Source: an uncultured Akkermansia sp. (lineage in GTDB: Bacteria; Verrucomicrobiota; Verrucomicrobiia; Verrucomicrobiales; Akkermansiaceae). From it: a stretch of 7,844 nucleotides of DNA. The notes under the pieces were generated by a model. That model was not told where the DNA came from and ran no database searches. It was given only the letters and a program-made list of their open reading frames with translations. Of this stretch, positions 1 through 6,102 are shown piece after piece. The DNA is taken from the NCBI GenBank assembly GCA_904501915.1, contig CAJGCV010000085.1, forward strand, positions 1-7,844, written 5' to 3'. The first letter of the stretch is position 1. Each line of letters begins with the position of its first letter. The translations under genes were made by a program, and so were the position numbers.

Positions 1-32
1 AGCGGAAAATCAGCCCCGGCAATTGGGGGCGT

Positions 33-237
33 AAGAACACTAGCCGGGGGTAAGAGCGCGTCAGCGCTCGCAGCCCCCGGTATATTGAAAAAAAATATCG
101 GAGCCCCGGAGGGGTGGCAGAAAGCGATGCAATACACTGATGCTGTGCTTTCTGTCACCCCTCCGGGGCTCCATTTTATTTTGTCGCATTCCGGGGGCTG
201 CGCCCGCTTTGCGGGCTTACCCCCGGCTAGTGTTCTT
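33..237. repeat. 205-bp fold-back (MITE-like) palindromic element
   Basis: Almost the whole span is one inverted repeat. The outer 22 bases at 33-54 are the exact reverse complement of 216-237, and 69-80 of 191-202. The centre is a 26-bp stem (100-125 with 147-172) with one G/T wobble at 117/155. Between the matching blocks each arm carries its own small hairpin of different sequence: GAGCGC-gtca-GCGCTC at 54-69 and GCCCGC-ttt-GCGGGC at 202-216. Each arm can also fold alone through CCGGGGG/CCCCCGG (44-50 with 74-80; 191-197 with 220-226), in the manner of paired REP sequences. I see no protein in it. It could be a miniature inverted-repeat element or a BIME-like unit; no clear target-site duplication is visible. 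Confidence 0.8.
88..182. terminator. Central hairpin of the fold-back, bidirectional terminator-like
   Basis: The 26-bp GC-rich stem (100-125 with 147-172, 21-nt loop) is flanked on the left by eight A residues (88-95) and on the right by ATTTTATTTT (173-182). Read on the minus strand the stem is followed, after a few bases, by eight T; read on the plus strand it is followed by a looser T-rich tract. That is the layout of a bidirectional intrinsic terminator. Termination activity is inferred from structure only. Confidence 0.5.
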
Positions 238-240
238 TCA

Positions 241-300
241 CCCACCTTGTGGGCTCAAAATTCCTCGGGCTTTCAGCCCGACAAAGATTCCAATTTGTCG
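241..300. repeat. Chain of three short hairpins next to the IS630 remnant
   Basis: Three short inverted repeats follow each other: CCCAC-ctt-GTGGG (241-253), TCGGGCT-ttc-AGCCCGA (265-281) and CGACAAA-8 nt-TTTGTCG (279-300), the last overlapping the second. The 3-nt loops and close packing match the style of the hairpin chains at 5944-6268. An open frame runs through here into the transposase remnant, but this part has no transposase-like sequence and looks like fused repeat DNA. Confidence 0.65.
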
Positions 301-304
301 TTGA

Positions 305-804
305 GGACAAGCAATAATAACCAGGGACGCCTCTGTTTCCACTCATATAGCGGAGGACTTACGATACTCAAGTTATTACGCTTTGCAAAAGCCGTAATAC
401 ATAATAGTCCAAGTAAAAAGGTGGTTTTGATAGTTGACAATCTAAGGATTCACCATGCGAAAATAGTCAGAGCGTGGGCTGCTCGCCATCGAGATGAGAT
501 AAAGATTTTCTACTTGCCTGCATATTCTCCGGAACTCAACCCTGATGAGTTGGTAGATGGCGATCTTAAGTCTGGTGTTGGGCAGCGTGAGCCGGAAGCT
601 AATAAAGAGGAGCTTCGCATGCAAATTGTCGAGCACATGGAAGAAACAAAAAGCAATCCGGAGAAAGTGAAAAACTTCTTTCGTAAAGCCAGTGTTCGCT
701 ACGCCTCGAACAATCATGTTTTATTGCCGGAGCAATTAAAAGAGGACACTTTGGCACAACGCCCGGAGCTCATACCACAGCACAGCAGCGGTAATCAATC
801 GTAA
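305..804 (+). pseudogene. IS630-family transposase, C-terminal remnant
   Basis: The frame encodes the second half of an IS630-family (DDE superfamily) transposase. Recognisable blocks are NNNQGRLCF, then VVLIVDNLRIHHAKIV, holding the second catalytic Asp (codon 436-438), then YSPELNPDE, holding the third acidic residue (Glu codon 547-549). The usual C-terminal helical region follows (GDLKSGVGQR, NPEKVKNFFRKASVRYAS), and the frame ends at a TAA at 802-804. The N-terminal helix-turn-helix region and the first catalytic Asp are missing. Upstream of about 305 the frame continues back to 85 only through palindromic repeat DNA. The protein therefore cannot be active. Its first 86 bases recur inverted at 5833-5918. 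I did not identify terminal inverted repeats. Family assignment rests on motifs and is firm; the exact left break is approximate. Confidence 0.85.
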
Positions 805-819
805 ATCCCCCAAAAGATT

Positions 820-854
820 CGCCTGCGCCGGCAGAAACTGCAGCGGCGCAGGCG
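820..854. other. GC-rich hairpin between transposase remnant and htpG
   Basis: CGCCTGCGCCG at 820-830 pairs perfectly with CGGCGCAGGCG at 844-854. An inner GCAG-aaa-CTGC (831-841) extends the stem after a 2-nt bulge. On the minus strand the stem is followed a few bases later by TTTT (reverse of 812-815), so it may back up the htpG terminator. A nearby TCGTAAATC copy lies at 799-807. Confidence 0.5.
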
Positions 855-877
855 TAAAAACGCAGGAATACCTGCGT
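855..877 (-). terminator. Intrinsic terminator of htpG
   Basis: On the minus strand, six bases after the htpG stop codon, ACGCAGG-4 nt-CCTGCGT (877 to 860) forms a 7-bp stem followed directly by a run of T (complement of 856-860). This is a compact rho-independent terminator in the right place for htpG. Confidence 0.65.
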
Positions 878-882
878 ATCCC

Positions 883-2724
883 TTACTTGTTCAGCAACTT
901 CTCCAGCAGGGCCTGGGAGTTATCTGCCAGCTTGGCCGGGTCATCCAGCATACCGGCGCGGAGCAACGCCGTGTTGATAAGCTGGTCTGCCAGCAGTGTT
1001 GCCAGTGCCTCGTCGGTGTTGCGCAGCTCTGCCAGCTTCATCACAATCGGGTTATGCGGGTTAAACGCAATTTCAGGGTGCGTTTCAGGCACATCCTGCC
1101 CCATGGCGCGCAGATACGCCTTGATTTCCGGGGAAATATCGCCCTCGCCCTGCAGCGCAATGGCCGGAGCACTCGTCACACGGTCGCTCACGGAAACCTT
1201 GCTGAAACGCTCCGTGAACGTATCGCTCACCCAGGAGGTCAGCGCGTCAGCCTCCGTCTCATCCAGCCCCGGCTGGTCCGGCTGCGCCTCCAGCGGCGGC
1301 AGCTCCAGCCCTGCGCGGTCGATGGACTTGATTTCCTTCTCGCCGAACTTCATCAGGCTTTCCACCACAAACTGGTCACCGCCCTCGGTGAAGAAGCCCA
1401 CCTCAAATCCGCGTGCCTTCAGCGCATCCAGATACGGAGAATTCTCCAGCTGGCTGCGGCTTGCGCCATAAAGCACATAAATATCCTTCTGGGTCTCCTT
1501 CATGCGCGACACATAGTCCTCAAAGCTCGTCAGCTTACCCGGCTCGGTGAATGTGGACTCAAAGCGGATCAGCTTACCCAGCGCATCCTTGTGTTCCCAG
1601 CTGGTCACCACACCCTCCTTGATATAGCGGGAGAAGGTGCGCCAGAACTTCTCGTAGGTCTCAGCCTCATTCTTTGCCACACCCTCCAGGTGCTTGATGA
1701 AACGCTTCGTGATGATACCCGCCACCTTCCGCAGCAGGGAATTATCCTGCAGCATCTCGCGCGAGATATTCAGCGGCAGATCCTCACTATCCACCACACC
1801 CGCCAGGAAACGCAGCCACTCCGGCAGCAGCTTCTCCGGCTTGCTGTCAATCAGAACCTTGTGGCAATACAGCGAAACCATAGGCTCGCAGCGCCCGAAT
1901 CCCATGGCCTCCGGGTTCTCCTCCGGCACAAACAGCACAGAATTCAGCACAATCGGCGCATCTGCGCTGAAATGCATATAACTCAGCGGTTTGCTTTCCG
2001 TGTGCGCGATGAACTGGTAGAACCCCTCGTACTCCTCCGGCTTCACATCCTTCCTGTTCTTCATCCAGATAGCCTGCACCGTGTTCAGATGCTCGCCATT
2101 GAAATCAATCGGGAAACCCACAAAATTGCTGTACTTGGAAAGAATATAGCGCGTGTGGTCACCCTTCGCAAAACTCTTCGCATCCTCCTTCAGGTGAATC
2201 AGGATACTCGTGCCGCGCGGCGTATCCGCTGCCGCCTCAGCCAGCTCGTAACCCTCCTCACCATCGCTCACCCACTTCACCGGTGCTGCACCCGGCTGCC
2301 ACGAACGCGTCGTCACCTCCACCTTCTCAGCCGCCATGAACACACTGTAGAAACCCACACCGAACTGGCCGATGAGGTCCTGCGTGCCGCCCTTGCTCTC
2401 CTTCATCGCCTCCAGGAACTTCTTCGTGCCAGAGTGCGCAATCGTCCCCAGGAACTCCACCACCTCATCCTCCGTCATGCCGATACCGCTGTCCGCAATC
2501 GTCAGCGTACCCGCCTCCTCATCCGTGCTGATACTGATGCGCAGCTCGCGCTCCGGTTCATACACATCCGCTTGTGTCAGCTGCTTCAACCGCAACTTCT
2601 CCAGCGCATCAGATGCATTCGAAACCAACTCGCGCACAAAAACCTCGCGGTCACTGTAAAATGCATGAATCACAATGTCCAGCAACTGCCGGACCTCCGT
2701 CTGGAACTGGTGAGTATTTGCCAT
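883..2724 (-). CDS. htpG: Molecular chaperone HtpG (Hsp90 family)
   Basis: Encodes a 613-residue cytoplasmic ATP-dependent Hsp90 chaperone, close to the usual bacterial length of about 620. The N-terminal GHKL ATPase motifs are all present: RELVSNASDALEKLR (about 31-45, with the conserved Glu and Asn), DSGIGM (79-84), GTIAHSGTKKFL and GQFGVGFYS (119-127), then TPRGTSI. The middle domain carries VDSEDLPLNISREMLQ around residues 310-325, with the catalytic-loop Arg. The C-terminal dimerisation part continues to LLEKLLNK. I chose the ATG at 2724 (MANTHQF) over an in-frame TTG at 2730. No clear Shine-Dalgarno precedes it. It is monocistronic, with a promoter at 2755-2783 and a terminator at 855-877. 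No CIRCE or other heat-shock operator is evident, so heat control cannot be read from the sequence. No key residue is missing. Confidence 0.97.
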   Translation of the reverse strand: MANTHQFQTEVRQLLDIVIHAFYSDREVFVRELVSNASDALEKLRLKQLTQADVYEPERELRISISTDEEAGTLTIADSGIGMTEDEVVEFLGTIAHSGTKKFLEAMKESKGGTQDLIGQFGVGFYSVFMAAEKVEVTTRSWQPGAAPVKWVSDGEEGYELAEAAADTPRGTSILIHLKEDAKSFAKGDHTRYILSKYSNFVGFPIDFNGEHLNTVQAIWMKNRKDVKPEEYEGFYQFIAHTESKPLSYMHFSADAPIVLNSVLFVPEENPEAMGFGRCEPMVSLYCHKVLIDSKPEKLLPEWLRFLAGVVDSEDLPLNISREMLQDNSLLRKVAGIITKRFIKHLEGVAKNEAETYEKFWRTFSRYIKEGVVTSWEHKDALGKLIRFESTFTEPGKLTSFEDYVSRMKETQKDIYVLYGASRSQLENSPYLDALKARGFEVGFFTEGGDQFVVESLMKFGEKEIKSIDRAGLELPPLEAQPDQPGLDETEADALTSWVSDTFTERFSKVSVSDRVTSAPAIALQGEGDISPEIKAYLRAMGQDVPETHPEIAFNPHNPIVMKLAELRNTDEALATLLADQLINTALLRAGMLDDPAKLADNSQALLEKLLNK

Positions 2725-2754
2725 AATCAAAAATGATATTCAAGTTTGCCAACC

Positions 2755-2783
2755 ATTCTATGCGCCCGCGCGCAGCAGGTCAA
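2755..2783 (-). promoter_or_regulatory. htpG promoter
   Basis: On the minus strand TTGACC (2783-2778), a 17-nt spacer and TAGAAT (2760-2755) give a near-consensus housekeeping-sigma promoter. The predicted start near 2748 leaves a leader of about 24 nt before the ATG at 2724. It resembles the sigma70 type rather than a sigma32 heat-shock type. Confidence 0.7.
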
Positions 2784-2938
2784 GCGGCTATTGAGTCAGC
2801 CCATTGTCGCGCATACGCGCGATTTACGAACATTGATTAATCGGGCGAAACGCGGTTATCGGCGGGCAATGCCCGCGCCACATCCAACAACTCGTAAATC
2901 AGCTTGCTCGCCTGTTTATCGAAGACGGATAAATCCCG

Positions 2939-3035
2939 GAGTTATAAAAAATTATACCCACTTATAGGAAGATATATGCCTATATACCCGGCAAAAAATG
3001 GTCTTATTTGCGCCAAAACCCGGGTAGAAGGGTAA
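2939..3035. repeat. 97-bp direct repeat, copy 1
   Basis: This copy matches 3152-3248 at 93 of 97 positions, without gaps. It starts GAGTTATAAAAAATTATACC and ends AGAAGGGTAA, and TACCCGG and CCGGGTA inside it can pair as a stem. Within it AGGAAG precedes an ATG at 2976 that opens a 19-codon frame (MPIYPAKNGLICAKTRVEG) whose TAA coincides with the last bases of the repeat. Whether the peptide is made is unknown. Confidence 0.85.
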
Positions 3036-3151
3036 AAAAGGCCTCCTCGCATGGTGGGGTGTGCGTATTCAGAGCACACTGCTGCACTGGTTAAAGGAGT
3101 TTTTTTCTTAAATCATCCCTAGAAGCCATACAAAGAGGAGGTATTATACCA

Positions 3152-3248
3152 GAGTTATAAAAAATTATACCAACTTATAGGAGGATATATGCCTGTATAC
3201 CCGGCAAAAAATGGTCTTATTTGAGCCAAAACCCGGGTAGAAGGGTAA
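3152..3248. repeat. 97-bp direct repeat, copy 2
   Basis: Second copy, 213 bases downstream in the same orientation. It differs from copy 1 by four substitutions. One improves the Shine-Dalgarno-like sequence (AGGAGG before ATG 3189). Another turns Cys codon TGC into TGA at 3222-3224, so the small frame stops after 11 codons (MPVYPAKNGLI). The remaining sequence, including the TACCCGG/CCGGGTA stem, is kept. Confidence 0.85.
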
Positions 3249-3405
3249 TTCCAGCATCTCGATAAACCGTAAATGAGAACCGTTCTAATGGGCTGGTGTA
3301 ATGAATCTGCAGCATTTTTATCTTGTATCCTGTAGGTTGGTGTACGGTTAACCGCCTGGCGCTCGATTAATCCATTTTCGTAAATCGCAAATCCTCACGT
3401 TTAAC

Positions 3406-3452
3406 ATCTTCGGGACACATGTGGCACCTTGAACTACATGTGTCCCGAAGAT
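3406..3452. repeat. Perfect 17-bp inverted repeat with 13-nt loop
   Basis: ATCTTCGGGACACATGT (3406-3422) is the exact reverse complement of 3436-3452. The loop contains ACCTTGAAC. The GGGACACRTGTG...ACCTTGAAC part recurs at about 3636-3656 beside the next palindrome. There is no T-run, so it is not an obvious intrinsic terminator. It could be a regulator site or a repeat-family member. Confidence 0.75.
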
Positions 3453-3586
3453 TATGGGAAAATAGCCTTAAACGACATAAAGGCACAGTGTTCTGCGTGA
3501 AAAATCGCGCCGGAGTATAATCTGCCCCACCATCGGCAGTAAGCATTCGCTCAAGAGCATATCGGCGTAAGCCGCTAACTTTTCAA

Positions 3587-3617
3587 TCGTAAATCGTAAA
3601 TCAAAAAATCGTAAATC
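3587..3617 (+). repeat. TCGTAAATC cluster
   Basis: Three copies of TCGTAAATC start at 3587, 3594 (overlapping by two bases) and 3609. Further copies lie at 799-807, 2892-2900 and 3378-3386, and one inverted at 2821-2829. All are intergenic. Confidence 0.75.
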
Positions 3618-3645
3618 CACGTGTCCCAAATCTTTGGGACACGTG
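3618..3645. promoter_or_regulatory. 28-bp palindrome upstream of the sialidase promoter
   Basis: CACGTGTCCCAAA (3618-3630) and TTTGGGACACGTG (3633-3645) form a perfect 13-bp inverted repeat around TC. It ends 30 bases before the predicted -35 box of the sialidase gene, a plausible operator position. Its half-site resembles that at 3436-3452. It may equally be a repeat-family palindrome; no known regulator is assigned. Confidence 0.45.
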
Positions 3646-3675
3646 TGACCTTGAACATGTTACGTGTTTTCTTGC

Positions 3676-3704
3676 TTGCAGCGCGGTGTGGTTTCTGGTA
3701 GGAT
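3676..3704 (+). promoter_or_regulatory. Sialidase promoter, predicted leaderless
   Basis: TTGCAG (3676-3681), a 17-nt spacer and TAGGAT (3699-3704) form a sigma70-like promoter, with an extended -10 TG at 3696-3697. Placing the -10 box at -12 to -7 puts +1 at 3711-3712, on the start codon. The same bases (AGGA, 3700-3703) could instead be a weak Shine-Dalgarno, in which case the promoter lies further upstream. Confidence 0.5.
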
Positions 3705-3711
3705 GCGGTAT

Positions 3712-5817
3712 ATGATGAGAACATTCCTTTTCGGATTGCTGGCCTGCGGGGTGGCCTGGGGCACAGAAAGTTTTGAGAAGTTGCCCGCAGGTGCGACAAC
3801 GAGTGGTGAGCTGGAGTATGGTAAGCTGAGTGCAGCGGCTGGCCACGTGGAGATTTACAAACGCGCGCGCACGGGTAGCCACTCACTGCGTCTGCTGGGC
3901 GGCGAGGGAAAACGTGTGGATATTAATCTGACGAATTCGCTGCAGAAGGATGTGCGCTGCACGTTCTGGATGGAGCGCTGGACGAAGAAGGACCCGTTCA
4001 GTGTGAACGTGGTGGCTGTCACGGCATCTGACGAGAAGGTGTTGAAGGAGTTGAAGGGGCTTGGCGCTGGTGGTTTCCACCATAAGATTGATGTGACGCT
4101 GCCAGCCGGCACGAAGGCGCTGCGCCTGGTGGCGAATACGCCGGATGGCTCCGGTGTGATGATTGATGACCTGACGCTGATGATTGGCAAGATGAAGTTG
4201 GGCGAGGTGAAGGTGCACAATCCCGGTGTGTGGCCCGTCATGAAGCGCGCACTCTTTAACCCCGCGGTGAAGATTGGTGTGCAGACCGAGGGCGCAGAGG
4301 ATGCCATCAGCATTGATTGCCTGGAGCTGACGGTGGATGACCCTGGCCAGGTGAAGAAGGTGACCTTGCGCAGTGGCAGTGCCGATGGTATGAATTTCAG
4401 GGATAGTGTGGAGTATGGCTCTGCTGCCCCGGATGAGAGTGGCAAGGTGCGGATTAAGTCTGCCCGGCAGCTGGAGGGTGGCGAAAATAATCTCTGGCTG
4501 GATGTGGAGCCCAGCGAGGCCTCTGTCATTGGTTCCAAGGTGACGCTGAGCAATGTGAAGCTGGATATCGGAGGCAGGCATATTGAACCTGAAATGGAGC
4601 CGGTTACCCAGCGCATCGGTATCATGCTGGGCTACCCCGGCGACAAGGTGGGCCAGCTGGAGGGCGGGGCGCGCGATTGCGCCGCGTTCCGTATTCCCGG
4701 CCTGATTCAGACCCGCAAGGGCACGCTTATCGGCTGCTTTGATGCCCGCTATGATAATGAGGTAGACCTTTGCCGCGATATTGATGTGGCGGTGGTGCGT
4801 TCTACGGATGGCGGACAGACCTGGACGCTGCCGCAGGTGAACATGGATTCCGGCCCCGGCATGGCCAATGGCTGTGGTGACCCCTGCATTCTGCAGGATA
4901 AGAAGGGCCGCATCTGGATGCAGGCGCTGGCCTGTCACTTTGCCCCCGGCGCGCGTGCCATCAATGCATCCGGGCAGGGCACTGCTCCGGACAAGACCGG
5001 GCAGTGGGAGATGGTGTATTCCGATGATGAGGGTAAGACCTGGAGCAAGATTGTGAATGTAACTGAGCAGGTGAAGAAGGACGAGTGGCACCTGATTCTG
5101 GCGGGGCCGGGCAATGGTATCTGCACGAAGTCCGGGGTGATTGTGTTCCCGGCGCAGATATGGCAGCACGGTGCCAACCCCAACTGCCGCAGCACCATTT
5201 GTTATTCTAAGGATGGCGGCAAACACTGGAAGATGGGGAATGGTGTGCCGGCTAAGACTTCGGAATGCCAGGTGGTGGAGCTGAAGGATGGCAGGCTGAT
5301 GCTCAATTGCCGCAATGAGGCATATGGCGGCAAGCGCATCGTGTATGTGACGGATGACCTGGGCGAAACCTGGGAAGCGCATGAAACGAACTGCAAGACG
5401 CTCAACGACCCCACCTGCCAGGCTTCCCTGGTGGCGGTGAAGACGAAGAAGTATGGCCGCCTGCTTCTGTTCTCGAACCCCTGGATTCACGGCCGCAGCA
5501 ACATGAGCATCCGCGCCTCCCGCGACGAGGGGCTGACCTGGAACGATGGTGTGCTTTATGATGCACGCGGCTGCATGGGCTATTCCTGCATCGCCATGAC
5601 CGACCCTGAGCATGTGGGTATTATTTACGAAACCTGCCACCGGAATGATAAGACGGATTACCGCGGTATCGGCTTCATCCGCCTGCCGCTGGAAACGGTG
5701 GTGACCGGCAAGGATGTGGATGTGAAACCCGCTGCTGGCCTGAATTCAGGCGCTGGCAAGTCTGCCGGAAAAACAAAAAAGGGTAAGAAATCCGGAAAAA
5801 AGAAGAAGAAAAAATAG
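3712..5817 (+). CDS. Secreted exo-alpha-sialidase (GH33), lysine-rich C-terminus
   Basis: A 701-residue sialidase (neuraminidase) that should hydrolyse terminal sialic acids from host glycoconjugates outside the cytoplasm. An export signal (MMRTFLFGLLACGVAWG) is followed by a beta-rich N-terminal region (about 19-160) and a region resembling the BNR-associated N-terminal domain (about 165-300). A six-bladed propeller follows (about 310-685). It holds FRIP (Phe326-Arg327), five Asp boxes (STDGGQTW 364, SDDEGKTW 437, SKDGGKHW 499, TDDLGETW 547, SRDEGLTW 603), probable catalytic Glu518, Arg534, Arg595 and Tyr624. The acid/base Asp probably lies in 344-357. Cys12 after LLA leaves lipoprotein processing possible but not favoured. 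The last 19 residues contain 12 Lys. Cysteines are numerous (19). An ATG at 3715 is an alternative start; GTG 3664 would precede the promoter and spoil the signal peptide. It is monocistronic. Confidence 0.93.
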   Translation: MMRTFLFGLLACGVAWGTESFEKLPAGATTSGELEYGKLSAAAGHVEIYKRARTGSHSLRLLGGEGKRVDINLTNSLQKDVRCTFWMERWTKKDPFSVNVVAVTASDEKVLKELKGLGAGGFHHKIDVTLPAGTKALRLVANTPDGSGVMIDDLTLMIGKMKLGEVKVHNPGVWPVMKRALFNPAVKIGVQTEGAEDAISIDCLELTVDDPGQVKKVTLRSGSADGMNFRDSVEYGSAAPDESGKVRIKSARQLEGGENNLWLDVEPSEASVIGSKVTLSNVKLDIGGRHIEPEMEPVTQRIGIMLGYPGDKVGQLEGGARDCAAFRIPGLIQTRKGTLIGCFDARYDNEVDLCRDIDVAVVRSTDGGQTWTLPQVNMDSGPGMANGCGDPCILQDKKGRIWMQALACHFAPGARAINASGQGTAPDKTGQWEMVYSDDEGKTWSKIVNVTEQVKKDEWHLILAGPGNGICTKSGVIVFPAQIWQHGANPNCRSTICYSKDGGKHWKMGNGVPAKTSECQVVELKDGRLMLNCRNEAYGGKRIVYVTDDLGETWEAHETNCKTLNDPTCQASLVAVKTKKYGRLLLFSNPWIHGRSNMSIRASRDEGLTWNDGVLYDARGCMGYSCIAMTDPEHVGIIYETCHRNDKTDYRGIGFIRLPLETVVTGKDVDVKPAAGLNSGAGKSAGKTKKGKKSGKKKKKK

Positions 5818-5832
5818 ATTGTAAAGTGCAGA

Positions 5833-5918
5833 TTTTGCAAAGCGTAATAGCTTGAGTATCGTAAGTCCTCCGCTATATGCGTGGAAACAGAGGCGTCCCT
5901 GGTTATTATTGCTTATCC
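5833..5918 (-). pseudogene. IS630 transposase scrap, inverted copy of 305-390
   Basis: The reverse complement matches 305-390 at 83 of 86 positions. One of the three differences is synonymous (Leu TTA/CTA) and one is Ser to Ala, as expected if both derive from different copies of a coding gene. The frame reads ISNNNQGRLCFHAYSGG onward, then breaks 16 bases from the sialidase stop codon. It is too short to encode anything functional. Confidence 0.85.
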
Positions 5919-5938
5919 CCATGCGTCAGCATGGGGAT
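5915..5938. terminator. Hairpin, possible sialidase terminator
   Basis: ATCCCCATGC (5915-5924) and GCATGGGGAT (5929-5938) form a perfect 10-bp stem around GTCA, followed by TTCTTA on the plus strand. It is the first strong stem after the sialidase stop codon. The poor T-run makes intrinsic termination uncertain. It overlaps the junction of the IS630 scrap and begins the hairpin chain. Confidence 0.45.
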
Positions 5939-5943
5939 TTCTT

Positions 5944-6066
5944 ACATCGGCAACGTCGATGTATTTCATGCGGCTTTGCCGCATTTCATACCGCAGGAAC
6001 TGCGGTATTTCGTGCACCGAAGGTGCAATTCATTGAGCCCCGCAAAGCGGGGCGACTGCTTCGCAG
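5944..6066 (-). repeat. Hairpin chain, left half (minus orientation)
   Basis: Six short stem-loops follow each other: ACATCG/CGATGT (5944-5962), ATGCGGC-ttt-GCCGCAT (5968-5984), ATACCGCAG-gaa-CTGCGGTAT (5988-6008), TGCACC-gaa-GGTGCA (6013-6027), GCCCCGC-aaa-GCGGGGC (6037-6053) and CTGC-ttc-GCAG (6056-6066). Stems differ in sequence, but most loops are 3 nt and several linkers are ATTTCAT or AATTCATT. That is the reverse complement of the linkers in the right half, so this half is oriented on the minus strand. No protein is recognisable. Confidence 0.8.
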
Positions 6067-6102
6067 ACCGAGGAATATAAAATAAACAATACAATCATCA
6101 GT

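Larger units (their letters stand above)
2725..3711. other. Gene-free region between divergent htpG and sialidase genes
   Basis: No convincing protein gene of normal size lies here; short open frames have no recognisable content. Besides the htpG and sialidase promoters it holds small hairpins (TCGCGC-atac-GCGCGA at 2807-2822; GCGGGC-aat-GCCCGC at 2862-2876), two 97-bp direct repeats (2939-3035, 3152-3248), a GTGTGC/GCACAC hairpin and a seven-T run between those repeats (about 3060-3107), six copies of TCGTAAATC, and two related palindromes (3406-3452, 3618-3645). Base composition is lower in G+C than the flanking genes. It reads as accumulated intergenic repeat DNA. Confidence 0.7.

Noticed and set aside
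85..304. N-terminal extension of the transposase frame
   Set aside because: This part lies in palindromic repeat DNA and encodes nothing transposase-like; the open frame is fortuitous.
1054..2736. 560-codon open frame on the plus strand across htpG
   Set aside because: It is antisense to a complete, motif-bearing htpG, and its Arg/Leu/His-rich product resembles no protein family. It arises from codon bias of the real gene.
2746..2967. 73-codon open frame beside htpG
   Set aside because: It overlaps the htpG promoter on the other strand, has a weak start, an Arg-rich product with no family features, and runs into the 97-bp repeat.
3664..3711. GTG start at 3664 for the sialidase
   Set aside because: It would place 16 residues before the signal peptide and include the likely promoter.
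3883..5640. 585-codon open frame on the minus strand across the sialidase
   Set aside because: It is antisense to the sialidase with a His/Leu-rich product without motifs.
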